A stretch of 59,471 bases of DNA, from NCBI GenBank assembly GCA_017519415.1, contig JAFWSI010000031.1, positions 1-59,471 on the forward strand, read 5' to 3'. Under the pieces are notes generated by a model. It had not been told where the DNA came from. It was given only the letters and a program-made list of their open reading frames with translations, and ran no database searches. This DNA is from Ruminococcus sp. Lineage in GTDB: Bacteria > Bacillota > Clostridia > Oscillospirales > Ruminococcaceae. Of the stretch, positions 50,085 to 58,180 are shown in pieces. A program made the translations under genes and the position numbers. Numbering within the stretch: the stretch's first letter is position 1; each line of letters opens with the position of its first letter.

Positions 50085-51302
50085 TTACTTTTTCCTTCTG
50101 ACCTTTGCGGGCTTTACCGGTTTGGCAGGCTTTCCCTGTCTGACCGCCTTTTTCGTACCCTCATCATCGGGGGGAGCTATGCCCATTTCCGCTTCCTTTG
50201 CCTCTATTTTGCAGAAGGAGAGCTTATACAGGGTGGCAGCAAGGGGAACTCCGAGGATCATGCCGAATACCCCGAAGAGGCCGCCGCCTACGGTAACGGC
50301 TGCAAGAGTCCATATACTGGGCAGACCTACGCTGGAGCCGACTACCTTGGGGTAGATGATGTTGCCCTCAAGCTGCTGGAGTATTATCAGGAATATAACG
50401 AATATCAGCGCTTTCATGGGGTCAACGGTGAGGATTATGAACGCGCTTATGCCTGCGCCGAGGAAGGCTCCGACAATGGGTATGAATGCGGTCACGCCCA
50501 CGAGGGTGCCCGACATGGCGGCATAGGGGAGACGCAGTATCTTCATGCCGATAAAGCAGAGAGTTCCGAGGATTATCGCCTCGATGAACTGTCCCACCAG
50601 GAAGCTCTGGAAGATGTCGTTGGCGGTGTGGAAAACGTGGCTGAACTTCCTGTTGAAGCTGTCGCTGAACCATAGGCGCCTTATGCGGTTGGCGTCGCGG
50701 GTGAGTTTATCCTTGCGGAGAAGAAGGTATATGGCAAATATGATCCCGAGTACAAGGTTGGTGACCGCCGAGGTGAGCCCTCCTATTATTCCCACAGCGG
50801 AGCTGAGTATTCCCGCAAGTCCGGAGGTGAGGAGCTTTGAGGCCTTTTCCGCTATTTTTGCCCAGTCGAATTCGACAGAGCCGATCTGCTCCTGTATCTC
50901 GGGGTACTCCTTGAGCTTGCTGAGTATGAAGTCCCTCGACTTTGTGAAGGCGGGCGGTATCTCGTCGTACAGAACTCCGAAGGCGGAGGCTATCTCGGGT
51001 ATGACGATGTACATTATGAGTATTATCACCGCTATTGTTATGGCGAATGAGCATATAAGGCTCACGGGACGCCTTGTGAGCGTGACTGCCCGTGAATCGC
51101 TCTTCGGGAAGTAGTGCTTCTCGAAGAATTTCATGATTATATTGAATATATAGGCTATTATGCAGCCCGTTACCATTGGCTTCAGCGCCGAGAGCACCAG
51201 CGAGACAAAAGCCGTGAGCACTGAAAAATTCTGACATATCACACATACTGCGACTGCCAGGAATGCAATGAATAAATATCTTCTGATCTCTTTCTTTTCC
51301 AT
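50085..51302 (-). CDS. AI-2E family transporter (membrane permease)
   Basis: A 405-residue integral membrane protein of the PerM/AI-2E family. The start is ATG 51302 (MEKKEIRRYLF); the TTG at 51329 would add nine unlike residues. Seven to eight helices are visible, including FSVLTAFVSLVLSALKPMVTG and the family region LPYAAMSGTLVGVTAFIPIVG. The C-terminal tail is Lys/Pro-rich (KPAKPVKPAKVRRKK). Members have been linked to AI-2 export or Na+/H+ exchange; the substrate here is not known. Confidence 0.88.
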   Translation of the reverse strand: MEKKEIRRYLFIAFLAVAVCVICQNFSVLTAFVSLVLSALKPMVTGCIIAYIFNIIMKFFEKHYFPKSDSRAVTLTRRPVSLICSFAITIAVIILIMYIVIPEIASAFGVLYDEIPPAFTKSRDFILSKLKEYPEIQEQIGSVEFDWAKIAEKASKLLTSGLAGILSSAVGIIGGLTSAVTNLVLGIIFAIYLLLRKDKLTRDANRIRRLWFSDSFNRKFSHVFHTANDIFQSFLVGQFIEAIILGTLCFIGMKILRLPYAAMSGTLVGVTAFIPIVGAFLGAGISAFIILTVDPMKALIFVIFLIILQQLEGNIIYPKVVGSSVGLPSIWTLAAVTVGGGLFGVFGMILGVPLAATLYKLSFCKIEAKEAEMGIAPPDDEGTKKAVRQGKPAKPVKPAKVRRKK

Positions 51303-51447
51303 AGTATGCCTTTGCGGCAGACCCTCCAATCATATATCATTCTTTTATTATACATTATATGTCTGCTTATGTCACGGCAGAAAATGTTAAATTTATGTGA
51401 ACATTTGCCGGGGATTTTTCCTGTGTACGGCTGTACGTATTATGCTC

Positions 51448-51476
51448 TTGACCTGACGGTACTTTCATGGTATAAT
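51448..51476 (+). promoter_or_regulatory. Promoter of the vWA-PP2C operon
   Basis: TTGACC (51448-51453), 17 bp, TATAAT (51471-51476). The -10 and downstream leader are shared with the spoVM promoter. Confidence 0.75.
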
Positions 51477-51549
51477 ATAATGTGAATTCAAAAACCGCCG
51501 TCAGGCGGTCATTGCCCTGAACTCTGTTCAGGGGGCGAAGATTCTTTTA
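51477..51549 (+). repeat. Structured leader element, copy B (before the vWA gene)
   Basis: Hairpin 1 is ACCGCC-GTCA-GGCGGT (51494-51509) and hairpin 2 is CCCTGAAC-TCT-GTTCAGGG (51515-51533). In hairpin 2, T518-A530 and A520-T528 replace C-G and G-C pairs of copy A. A third hairpin (TTTTCATGCC/GGCATGAAAA, about 51563-51587) is specific to this copy. The leader is about 165 nt long. Confidence 0.65.
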
Positions 51550-51647
51550 TTATAATACAAGAGTTTTCATGCCGTAAGCGGCATGAAAAGCCAAGGATCA
51601 CAGCATATTCCTACATGATAATATATTATTGAACGGAGGTCAAAGTA

Positions 51648-52385
51648 ATGCCGGGTTTAGACGATTACGCTCCCGCTGTCAGAAAGGTGATGACGCTCTT
51701 TTACGTCATAGACACATCGGGAAGCATGCAGGGAAGCAAGATAGGACAGGTGGAATCAGCTCTTGAGGAGGTAATGCAGACGCTTCAGGAGATCAGCGAC
51801 GAGAGCGATGACGCCGAGATAAAGATAGCTGTACTGGAATTTTCAACAGGCGCCTCGTGGGTAACTCCCGAGCCTGTTTCACCCGAGGGATACCGCTTCA
51901 AGACCTTTGAAGCCTGCGGCGTTACCGATCTCGGTGCCGCCTGCAAGGAGCTTGACAAGAAGCTCTCGAGAAATGAGTTCCTTCAGACTGCCGCAGGCGC
52001 ATATCCGCCTGTAATACTTCTTTTCAGTGACGGCGGCCCTACGGATAACTGGGAGAGCGGCCTTGAAGCTCTCAAGAAGAACAACTGGTACAAGCGCTCC
52101 ATAAAGATAGCTTTCGCTATCGGCGACGATGCGGACAGGGACGTGCTGGCACGCTTCTCGGGAAGCTCCGAGACTGTCCTCGACGTCAAGAACAAGGATC
52201 AGCTCCGCCTTATGATCGAAAAGGCAAGCGTTATAACCAGCGTTTTTGCAAGCCATTCAAGCACTGTTGACAGCGATACCGATCCTGTGGAGATCTCGAA
52301 GAAGCTGGCTGAGGATGTTCAGACCCAGACAAACGAGGCTCTCAGCGACGACAATACTGCCGATTGGGACGAAGCGGACTGGTAA
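51648..52385 (+). CDS. von Willebrand factor A domain protein (TerY-like)
   Basis: A 245-residue cytosolic protein with one vWA domain. The MIDAS motif is DTSGSM at 22-27; the Thr and Asp of the second and third loops lie in CGVTDLGAA and LLFSDGGPTDNW. The pattern is close to TerY-type proteins of tellurite-resistance-like stress systems, in which TerY, a PP2C phosphatase and a kinase form a set. SD GAACGGAGG. The PP2C gene follows after 9 bases. No kinase lies next to it. Confidence 0.88.
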   Translation: MPGLDDYAPAVRKVMTLFYVIDTSGSMQGSKIGQVESALEEVMQTLQEISDESDDAEIKIAVLEFSTGASWVTPEPVSPEGYRFKTFEACGVTDLGAACKELDKKLSRNEFLQTAAGAYPPVILLFSDGGPTDNWESGLEALKKNNWYKRSIKIAFAIGDDADRDVLARFSGSSETVLDVKNKDQLRLMIEKASVITSVFASHSSTVDSDTDPVEISKKLAEDVQTQTNEALSDDNTADWDEADW

Positions 52386-52394
52386 GGAGAGCGT

Positions 52395-53489
52395 ATGGAG
52401 AGATTAACTTCATTTGCTCAGTCCTGCATAGGCGCTTCTCACCTCAGCCGCGGTCTGGTCTGTCAGGACAGCTCCTTTGCTGCCGACTATGAGGACTACT
52501 CCTTTGCGGCAGCTGCCGACGGCCACGGAAGTCCCTGCTATCTGCGCACGGACAGAGGTTCGCGGTTCGCCGTGGAGTGCGCTTCCGAATGCGTAAGGGA
52601 GTTCCTTGAGGGACTGGAGAACGCAGAGGAGATACTTGCGGACCCGCGTCAGCGTGAGGGGCTCTTCAATCAGCTCTGGCGCAGTATCGTCGGACGCTGG
52701 CACGAAATGGCCGAGCAGGATTTCCTGAACGTGCCCTTTACGGAGGAGGAGTACGCCGCCATACCCGAGAAGTTCGCCCACTACCGTCAGAGGTACGAAA
52801 GGGGAGAATACCTCGGCGCATACGGCACGACTCTGCTCTTTGCCGTAGTGACTGAGAATTACGCTTTCGGAGCTCAGATAGGCGACGGAAAGTGCGTTGT
52901 GATAGACGGGGACAGCAACGTGTTCGCTCCCATACCCGAGGATCCGCGCTGCTTTGAGAACGTTACAACTTCAATGTGTCAGGAGGACGCGGCGCTTTCG
53001 GCAAGATTCTTCTATCTGCCCAGAGGGCTTATGCCTGCGGCGGTATTTCTCTGCTCGGACGGCGTTGAGAATTCCTACTGGAATGAGGAGCAGCTCTTCG
53101 GCTTTTTCCGCGGACTTGCCCTTACCATGCTGGACAACGGCTTTGAGGAGGGTCTGTGTCAGCTTGCGGACTTCCTGCCTGCCATGACAAAGAAGGGCAG
53201 CGGCGACGATGTGACCTGCTCGGGAATAATCGACCTGAAGAAGCTTTACTCGTGCTCGGACGGCATACGCGAGGATCTTGCGGCGGCAGCTCCCATAGTT
53301 GAGGAGCCTGTGCCCGAGGACGTTGTATACGACGACGAGGCGAGCCAGCAGGTGGTGACGGACGTTGTTCCTGCTGCCGGGGAGCCCGCTGATGAGATTC
53401 CCGCGGAGGAGACTGCCGATGAAGCTCCTGCGGAGGAGACAGAGGCCGGCGCTACCGACGGTCCGGAGGAACTGAGTAATAAAGAATAA
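52395..53489 (+). CDS. PP2C-like phosphatase with acidic tail, partner of the vWA gene
   Basis: A 364-residue protein of the divergent PP2C type that accompanies TerY-like vWA proteins. The metal motif ADGHGSPCY has D42; GAYGTTLLFAV, GAQIGDGKCVV, LCSDGVENS and GSGDDVTCSG follow. The last 75 residues are an acidic, Pro/Ala/Glu-rich extension with EIPAEETADEAPAEETEA repeats. With the vWA gene it forms an operon under the leader-B promoter. Its target kinase or substrate is not local. Confidence 0.88.
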   Translation: MERLTSFAQSCIGASHLSRGLVCQDSSFAADYEDYSFAAAADGHGSPCYLRTDRGSRFAVECASECVREFLEGLENAEEILADPRQREGLFNQLWRSIVGRWHEMAEQDFLNVPFTEEEYAAIPEKFAHYRQRYERGEYLGAYGTTLLFAVVTENYAFGAQIGDGKCVVIDGDSNVFAPIPEDPRCFENVTTSMCQEDAALSARFFYLPRGLMPAAVFLCSDGVENSYWNEEQLFGFFRGLALTMLDNGFEEGLCQLADFLPAMTKKGSGDDVTCSGIIDLKKLYSCSDGIREDLAAAAPIVEEPVPEDVVYDDEASQQVVTDVVPAAGEPADEIPAEETADEAPAEETEAGATDGPEELSNKE

Positions 53490-53491
53490 GC

Positions 53492-53516
53492 AGGGCTGCC
53501 TTCAGGCAGCCCTTTC
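53492..53516 (+). terminator. Terminator of the vWA-PP2C operon
   Basis: AGGGCTGCC-TTCA-GGCAGCCCT followed by a short T-tract (TTCAGCTT). Confidence 0.65.
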
Positions 53517-53540
53517 AGCTTGTCGGAAAAGTCTTTTTAT

Positions 53541-53585
53541 CCATGAACGGGATCCCGGAGGATCGCAGCCTCTTCGGATTCCGTT
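53541..53585. repeat. Imperfect hairpin with a motif shared with the mutS element
   Basis: TGAACGGGATCCCGGAGG and CCTCTTCGGATTCCGTTCA pair imperfectly. The leading CCATGAACGGGAT also occurs at 27021-27033 inside the element after mutS. Confidence 0.5.
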
Positions 53586-53631
53586 CAAATTGTGCTGTAA
53601 GCGATGTACAATTAACAGTTTTTATGATCGT

Positions 53632-53680
53632 GAGCGAGTTTACGGGCGGCAACGCGGCAAGGGTGCAGCGTCACACTGCA
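53632..53680 (+). repeat. Dispersed repeat, copy 2 (before putP)
   Basis: GAGCGA followed by the 35-base core GCGGCAACGCGG..AGGGTGCAGCGTCAC.CTGCA, matching the minus-strand copy at 47151-47185 at 32 of 35 core positions. It lies just upstream of the putP promoter. Confidence 0.7.
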
Positions 53681-53696
53681 AATTTTGCATTTTATA

Positions 53697-53725
53697 TTGA
53701 CTAAAATAAAAACTTGTAGTATAAT
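53697..53725 (+). promoter_or_regulatory. Promoter of putP
   Basis: TTGACT (53697-53702), 17 bp, TATAAT (53720-53725). Confidence 0.8.
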
Positions 53726-53769
53726 AAAAATTAGTTATTATCCCTAAAAATAAAACAAAGGAGTAAACC

Positions 53770-55308
53770 ATGAACACAACTGAGATCATCATTCTCGGAA
53801 CGATAATCGCCTACCTTGTTTTAATGGTACTTGTGGGCTTTATCTTTTCCAGGAAAAACGAAAACGTCGGAGATTTCTATCTCGGCGGACGTAAGCTGGG
53901 AACCCTCGTTACTGCCATGAGCGCTGAGGCTTCCGATATGAGCAGCTGGCTGCTGTTGGGACTTCCCGGCGTCGCATACCTAACAGGCGGTGCCGAGGCA
54001 GGCTGGACCGCTATCGGTCTTGCCATAGGCACGTACCTCAACTGGCTCTTCGTGGCAAAGCGCCTGAGAGTTTACAGTCAGCGCTGCGGAGCTATCACCA
54101 TTCCCGATTTCTTCTCGGAGCGCTATAAGGACAGGAGCAGACTGCTCATGGGAGTATCTGCGCTTATAATCCTTATTTTCTTCGTGCCCTACACGGCTTC
54201 GGGCTTCTCTGCCTGCGGAAAGCTGTTCAATTCCCTCTTTGGCTGGGATTATCATGTTGCTATGATAGTCAGCGCCATAATCATCATTTCCTATACCTGC
54301 ACCGGCGGCTTCCTTGCGGCAAGCACCACCGACCTTATCCAGAGTATAGTTATGACTGTCGCCCTTATCAGTATCGTACTGTTCGGTATCAACAGCGCAG
54401 GCGGCGTTGATAATATCGTGGACAATGCGGAGTCCATGGCGGGCTATTTCTCACTGAGACATATACATAACGTGGAGACAGGCGGCGCGGACAAGTATAC
54501 CGTACTTACCATAGCGTCCATACTTGCATGGGGCCTCGGCTACTTCGGTATGCCTCATATCCTCCTCCGCTTCATGGCTATAAAGGACAAGAACAAGATA
54601 AAGCATTCAAGAAGGATAGCCTCCGTATGGGTGGTAATATCCATGGCTGTAGCCATTTTCATCGGCTTTATCGGCAATTACCTTTCACATGTCGGCAAGA
54701 TAGATACTCTCGTGGGAAGCGATTCCGAAAGAGTGGTAATAAGGATAGCTCAGTACATGAGCGAGCATCATGCGGGACTTGCAGTTATCGCGGGACTTGT
54801 TTTCGCTGGCATACTTGCCTGTACCATGTCCACCTCCGACTCACAGCTCCTTGCAGCTTCGTCCTCAATGTCCGAGAATATCCTCAAGGGCGTATTCAAT
54901 GTAAAGATGAGCGATAAGGTATCCATGATAGTTGCGAGAGGAGTCCTCCTCGTTATCGCAGCTCTCAGCATCATACTTGCATGGGATCAGAACAGCTCTG
55001 TATTCAGGGTAGTATCCTTTGCATGGGCGGGCTTCGGAGCCACCTTCGGTCCAGTAATGCTGACGGCGCTTTTCTGGAAGCGTTCCAACAGGTGGGGCGC
55101 TATCGCGGGAATGGTAGTCGGCGCGGTAATGGTATTCGTATGGAAGTTCGTTATCGCAAAGCAGGGCGGTATATTTGCTATATATGAGCTCCTCCCCGCA
55201 TTCCTCTGCGCACTTGCGGCTATCATAATAGTTTCCCTCGTGACTAAGGCTCCGGAAAAGGAGATAACCGAGGAATATGACGCTGTAAAAGCAGAGCTTC
55301 ACGCATAA
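53770..55308 (+). CDS. putP: Sodium/proline symporter
   Basis: A 512-residue sodium:solute symporter with about 13 membrane helices. The family signature segments FYLGGRKLGTLVTAMSAEAS, DMSSWLLLGLPG, VPYTASGFSACGKLF and CTMSTSDSQLLAASSSM match PutP. It should take up proline with Na+. SD AAAGGAG precedes the ATG, and it has its own promoter and terminator. Confidence 0.93.
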   Translation: MNTTEIIILGTIIAYLVLMVLVGFIFSRKNENVGDFYLGGRKLGTLVTAMSAEASDMSSWLLLGLPGVAYLTGGAEAGWTAIGLAIGTYLNWLFVAKRLRVYSQRCGAITIPDFFSERYKDRSRLLMGVSALIILIFFVPYTASGFSACGKLFNSLFGWDYHVAMIVSAIIIISYTCTGGFLAASTTDLIQSIVMTVALISIVLFGINSAGGVDNIVDNAESMAGYFSLRHIHNVETGGADKYTVLTIASILAWGLGYFGMPHILLRFMAIKDKNKIKHSRRIASVWVVISMAVAIFIGFIGNYLSHVGKIDTLVGSDSERVVIRIAQYMSEHHAGLAVIAGLVFAGILACTMSTSDSQLLAASSSMSENILKGVFNVKMSDKVSMIVARGVLLVIAALSIILAWDQNSSVFRVVSFAWAGFGATFGPVMLTALFWKRSNRWGAIAGMVVGAVMVFVWKFVIAKQGGIFAIYELLPAFLCALAAIIIVSLVTKAPEKEITEEYDAVKAELHA

Positions 55309-55318
55309 AAACCTTTAT

Positions 55319-55346
55319 GAGCTGCCTTCGGGCAGCTCTTTTTTTG
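55319..55346 (+). terminator. Terminator of putP
   Basis: AGCTGCC-TTCG-GGCAGCT then C and seven T. Confidence 0.92.
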
Positions 55347-55365
55347 CCTGCTAACAAAAAGCCTC

Positions 55366-55394
55366 TTGACATTACAGAACAAATGTTCTATAAT
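55366..55394 (+). promoter_or_regulatory. Consensus promoter of the small sigma-like operon
   Basis: TTGACA (55366-55371), 17 bp, TATAAT (55389-55394). A LexA-type palindrome occupies the spacer and touches the -10. Confidence 0.85.
55376..55389. promoter_or_regulatory. LexA-type operator 1
   Basis: AGAACAAATGTTCT: near-perfect palindrome with core GAAC-N4-GTTC (55377-55388), like the Gram-positive LexA/DinR box CGAACnnnnGTTCG. Its location in the promoter spacer suits repression. Confidence 0.6.
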
Positions 55395-55410
55395 AAAGAT
55401 ACAAGGAATG

Positions 55411-55422
55411 GAACGAAAGTTC
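55411..55422. promoter_or_regulatory. LexA-type operator 2
   Basis: GAACGAAAGTTC, a second GAAC-N4-GTTC site 34 bases after the first, just downstream of the likely transcription start. Confidence 0.55.
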
Positions 55423-55473
55423 TCAAAGCTATCTTATTCGTGCTTCTTTATTTGTATTTAAGGTGGCAAAATC

Positions 55474-55704
55474 ATGAAAGATCTTATCAACAGCTATACC
55501 TACAGCCGTCAGCTGGTAAAACAGCGTATCTCAGAGCTTTCAGCGCTGCGGAGCTCTCTCGTGAAAAGAGGTGAGTCCGCAAGGGCAAAGGCGCTGGATC
55601 TCGACAGGCGTATCAGTCTGCTATATGAGGAACACGGGGAGTTACAGGCGGTGATCGCCTATCTCAGCTCTTACAGAAGGGGTGAGGGAATTGGCAAGAC
55701 GTGA
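55474..55704 (+). CDS. Small helical protein paired with a sigma-region-4 protein
   Basis: A 76-residue, highly charged helical protein (SRQLVKQRISELSALRSSL, LDLDRRISLLYEEHGELQAV). It has no signal or membrane segment. The helices suggest a coiled coil. It overlaps the next gene by 14 bases and is under the LexA-type promoter. It is not a recognised family; partner or regulator of the next protein is plausible. Confidence 0.65.
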   Translation: MKDLINSYTYSRQLVKQRISELSALRSSLVKRGESARAKALDLDRRISLLYEEHGELQAVIAYLSSYRRGEGIGKT

Positions 55705-55987
55705 GACCTACTCCGATTCCTTTACCGGTGAGGCGGATAAAAGGATCCGCCTTATCCTCGGCGAAGGCGGCGATACCGAAAAGGGGAGATCGCTGCGGCG
55801 CATTCTGTTAAATGTTATTAAAAATGAGCTCACCCCGAGACAAAAGGAGATAATTGTGCTATACTATTTCAAGGATATGGATATACCGAATATCAGCAGC
55901 AGGCTCGGAGTCACCTCTCAGGCGGTCTCAAAGGTCATGTGCCGTGCCCGTCTGAGGATATTCCATGTGCTTCAATACTATTTCTGA
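55691..55987 (+). CDS. Sigma-70 region 4-like helix-turn-helix protein
   Basis: A 98-residue protein; I choose TTG 55691 because the GTG at 55682 lies against its SD. The C-terminal half is a region-4 helix-turn-helix: LTPRQKEIIVLYYFKDMDI, NISSRLGVTSQAVSKVM and CRARLRIFHVL. No region 2 is present, so it cannot be a full sigma factor; it may act like the small HTH proteins of phage or competence systems. It lies 6 bases before the decarboxylase gene. Confidence 0.78.
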   Translation: MARRETYSDSFTGEADKRIRLILGEGGDTEKGRSLRRILLNVIKNELTPRQKEIIVLYYFKDMDIPNISSRLGVTSQAVSKVMCRARLRIFHVLQYYF

Positions 55988-55993
55988 GGTGGT

Positions 55994-57328
55994 ATGATGG
56001 AAACTCCGATATATGACTTTCTTGAGAGCTATGCATCGTCCGGCATCCTGCGGGCTCATATGCCCGGACATAAAGGGAGAGCTCTCTACGGATTGCCCGG
56101 ACAGCTGTTCAGGCTGGATATAACCGAGATAAAAGGGGCCGACAGCCTTTTTGAGGCCGACGGTATCATAGCCCGCAGCGAACGGAATACCGCGAGGCTA
56201 TACGGCAGCGCTGCTTCCGCGTTTTCGGCGGGGGGCTCCACACTTTGCATACAGGCCATGCTCGCTCTTATGAAGCAGGAGGGACGCCGTGTTATAGCTG
56301 TAAGAAACGTTCACCGCGCCTTTCTGAACGCAGCCGCTCTCCTTGACCTCGATGTGCAGTGGATACTTCCGCAGTACAGCGGCGGCATACTTACGGGAGA
56401 GCTTCGGCTCACGGACGTGGAAGCGGCTCTTGCTTCGGGGGGAGAGCCTGCGTGCGTGTATGTCACTTCTCCCGATTATACAGGCAGAATGGCGGATATT
56501 GCCGCTCTGTCGGAGCTGTGTTGCAGATACGGAGCAAGACTTCTGGTGGACAACGCTCACGGAGCTCATCTTGCGTTTCTTGAGGAGAATATGCACCCTA
56601 TCGCTCTCGGAGCAGATATGTGCTGCGACTCTGCCCATAAAATGCTGCCCGCTCTTACTGGTGCGGCGGTGCTGCATACCTCCCGTGAGGAGTACGCGCC
56701 TAAACTGAAACAGGCCATGAGCCTGTTCGGTTCAACAAGTCCGTCTTATCTTGTAATGGCTTCAATCGATCTTTGCAACAGATACATCGCAGAAAGGATA
56801 CGCAGTGATATTTCCGTGCTTCTTCCCGTGCTGAGAAGTCTCAGGGAGGAACTGAGCAGCGAGCTCGTTTTTGCTCAGGGAGATCCCTTCCATATCACCG
56901 TAATGGCTGCCGAAAGCGGCTTTGACGGCAGGGAGCTTGCGGAGCTCCTGCGCGTAAACGGCGTGGAATGTGAGTATGCGGACAGCGAGCTGCTGGTCCT
57001 GCTGATGTCGCCGCACATGACGGCTGAGGATGTGGCAGGGCTTCGCGCCGCGCTCCTGAGCGCGGTGTCGGGAGCTTCCCGCAGCAAGAGATCAAGGCCT
57101 GCGTTTGAGATGAAGCTCCCGACTATGGCCTGCGCCATACGCGAAGCCGCATTTGCTCCGGCCGAGGAGATAGACGTTGAAAAATCAGAGGGACGGATAT
57201 GCGCTTCCGTGAAGGTGCCCTGTCCGCCTGCCGTGCCTATAGCAGTCAGCGGAGAGATAATAGACCGCAGCTGCGTGGAGATGTTCCGCGCCTACGGCAT
57301 AAAAACCGTGCTGGTGGTCAGAAAGTGA
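55994..57328 (+). CDS. Orn/Lys/Arg decarboxylase family PLP enzyme
   Basis: A 444-residue fold-type I PLP enzyme. The N-terminal HMPGHKG and ITEIKGADSLF, the cofactor-binding STLCIQAML, DNAHGAHL and the PLP Lys216 in DSAHKMLPALTG are typical of the short (SpeA/YaaO-like) Firmicute members. It probably decarboxylates lysine or arginine for polyamine synthesis, but the substrate cannot be read. The SD GAGGTGG precedes ATG 55994. It follows the LexA-type operon directly and may be co-transcribed. Confidence 0.9.
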   Translation: MMETPIYDFLESYASSGILRAHMPGHKGRALYGLPGQLFRLDITEIKGADSLFEADGIIARSERNTARLYGSAASAFSAGGSTLCIQAMLALMKQEGRRVIAVRNVHRAFLNAAALLDLDVQWILPQYSGGILTGELRLTDVEAALASGGEPACVYVTSPDYTGRMADIAALSELCCRYGARLLVDNAHGAHLAFLEENMHPIALGADMCCDSAHKMLPALTGAAVLHTSREEYAPKLKQAMSLFGSTSPSYLVMASIDLCNRYIAERIRSDISVLLPVLRSLREELSSELVFAQGDPFHITVMAAESGFDGRELAELLRVNGVECEYADSELLVLLMSPHMTAEDVAGLRAALLSAVSGASRSKRSRPAFEMKLPTMACAIREAAFAPAEEIDVEKSEGRICASVKVPCPPAVPIAVSGEIIDRSCVEMFRAYGIKTVLVVRK

Positions 57329-57337
57329 GCGGGACTA

Positions 57338-57366
57338 TTGCTTTTTTCGGATATATATGTTAAAAT
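57338..57366 (+). promoter_or_regulatory. Promoter of the DUF1292 gene
   Basis: TTGCTT (57338-57343), 17 bp, TAAAAT (57361-57366). Confidence 0.5.
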
Positions 57367-57395
57367 AAAGTATACTATATTGCGGAGGTGTAATT

Positions 57396-57704
57396 ATGAG
57401 CGATATGAACGAAAAAGACCTTGAGGAGCTCGAGGACGAGGAAATAGAGAACTATATCACGCTTACTGACGACGACGGCAACGAGGTGTCATTTGAGATC
57501 ATCGGTACGGTCGAGTATAAGGAGCATATCTATGCAGTGCTGCTGCCCTTTGATGACGAGGATGACGAGGTAGTGATACTTGAGGTGATCCCCGGAGAGA
57601 CTCCCGAGGAGGACGATTTTGTATCGGTGAACGACGACGTGCTTCTTGGCGAGGTATTCGAGGAATTCAAGAAGAACTACGACGGTGAGTATGAATTTGA
57701 ATAA
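57396..57704 (+). CDS. DUF1292 (YrzB-like) acidic protein
   Basis: A 102-residue, very acidic protein of the DUF1292 family: YITLTDDDGNEVSFEIIGTV, YAVLLPFDDEDDEVVIL and FEEFKKNYD. Role unknown; in Bacillus the relative lies in the yrrL-yrzB-yrrK region. SD GGAGGTG precedes the ATG. Confidence 0.85.
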   Translation: MSDMNEKDLEELEDEEIENYITLTDDDGNEVSFEIIGTVEYKEHIYAVLLPFDDEDDEVVILEVIPGETPEEDDFVSVNDDVLLGEVFEEFKKNYDGEYEFE

Positions 57705-57734
57705 CGGCCTCAGCGCATAGCCGATATAAAGAAT

Positions 57735-57780
57735 GAGCCATGATATTTCCCTGACTTAGGAAGTACCATGGCTCTTTTAT
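57735..57780 (+). terminator. Terminator of the DUF1292 gene
   Basis: GAGCCATG (57735-57742) and CATGGCTC (57767-57774) with further inner pairs, then TTTTATTATAT. Confidence 0.8.
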
Positions 57781-57791
57781 TATATGTGTTG

Positions 57792-57825
57792 CAAAAAAAT
57801 CGCGCTCCACAAAAGTGAAACGCGA
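57792..57825 (-). terminator. Terminator of tRNA-Leu
   Basis: On the minus strand TCGCG / CGCGA with an inner CAC/GTG pair, followed by seven T. Confidence 0.7.
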
Positions 57826-57848
57826 ACTTTTCCGCGGGATTACCCGCA

Positions 57849-57933
57849 TGGTGCGAGTAATGGGACTTGAACCCATACGTCTGTCGACACACGCCCCTCA
57901 AACGTGCCTGTCTGCCTATTCCAGCACACTCGC
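57849..57933 (-). tRNA. tRNA-Leu (anticodon GAG)
   Basis: Minus strand, 85 bases with CCA encoded. Acceptor GCGAGTG/TACTCGC, A73, then CCA. The anticodon stem CACGT/GCGTG encloses the loop TTGAGGG, giving GAG (CUU/CUC codons). A long variable arm and GGTTCAAGTCC T-loop are present, as expected for a class II tRNA. Confidence 0.95.
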
Positions 57934-57958
57934 ATTGCAGTTTCGTGACTGCTTTAAT

Positions 57959-57987
57959 ATTATATCAGAAATGAAGAAACTTGTCAA
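57959..57987 (-). promoter_or_regulatory. Promoter of tRNA-Leu
   Basis: On the minus strand TTGACA (57987-57982), 17 bp, TATAAT (57964-57959). Confidence 0.85.
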
Positions 57988-58048
57988 GCTTTTTTTGAAA
58001 AAAATTCCCGGATTCTTTTGTTAATATAAAAAATAATATGAACTTCTA

Positions 58049-58077
58049 TTGACTTTTACACCGCGTTGATGTATAAT
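58049..58077 (+). promoter_or_regulatory. Promoter of tRNA-Thr
   Basis: TTGACT (58049-58054), 17 bp, TATAAT (58072-58077). Confidence 0.85.
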
Positions 58078-58090
58078 ATTATTTGTTGGT

Positions 58091-58166
58091 GCTGATGTGG
58101 CACAGTCGGTAGCGCAACGCCTTGGTAAGGCGTAGGTCGTCGGTTCAAGTCCGATCATCAGCTCCA
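58091..58166 (+). tRNA. tRNA-Thr (anticodon GGT)
   Basis: 76 bases with CCA. Acceptor GCTGATG/CATCAGC, T73. The anticodon arm ACGCC-TTGGTAA-GGCGT gives GGT (ACC/ACU codons). The T-arm has GGTTCAAGTCC. Its 3' end adjoins the integrase remnant and may be the attachment site used by a lost island. Confidence 0.96.
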
Positions 58167-58180
58167 CGCAAATAGCGATA

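Noticed and set aside
49644-50101. Two short plus-strand frames between pflB and the AI-2E gene
   Set aside because: They run through promoter, inverted repeats and A/T-rich repeats, without SD or protein features.
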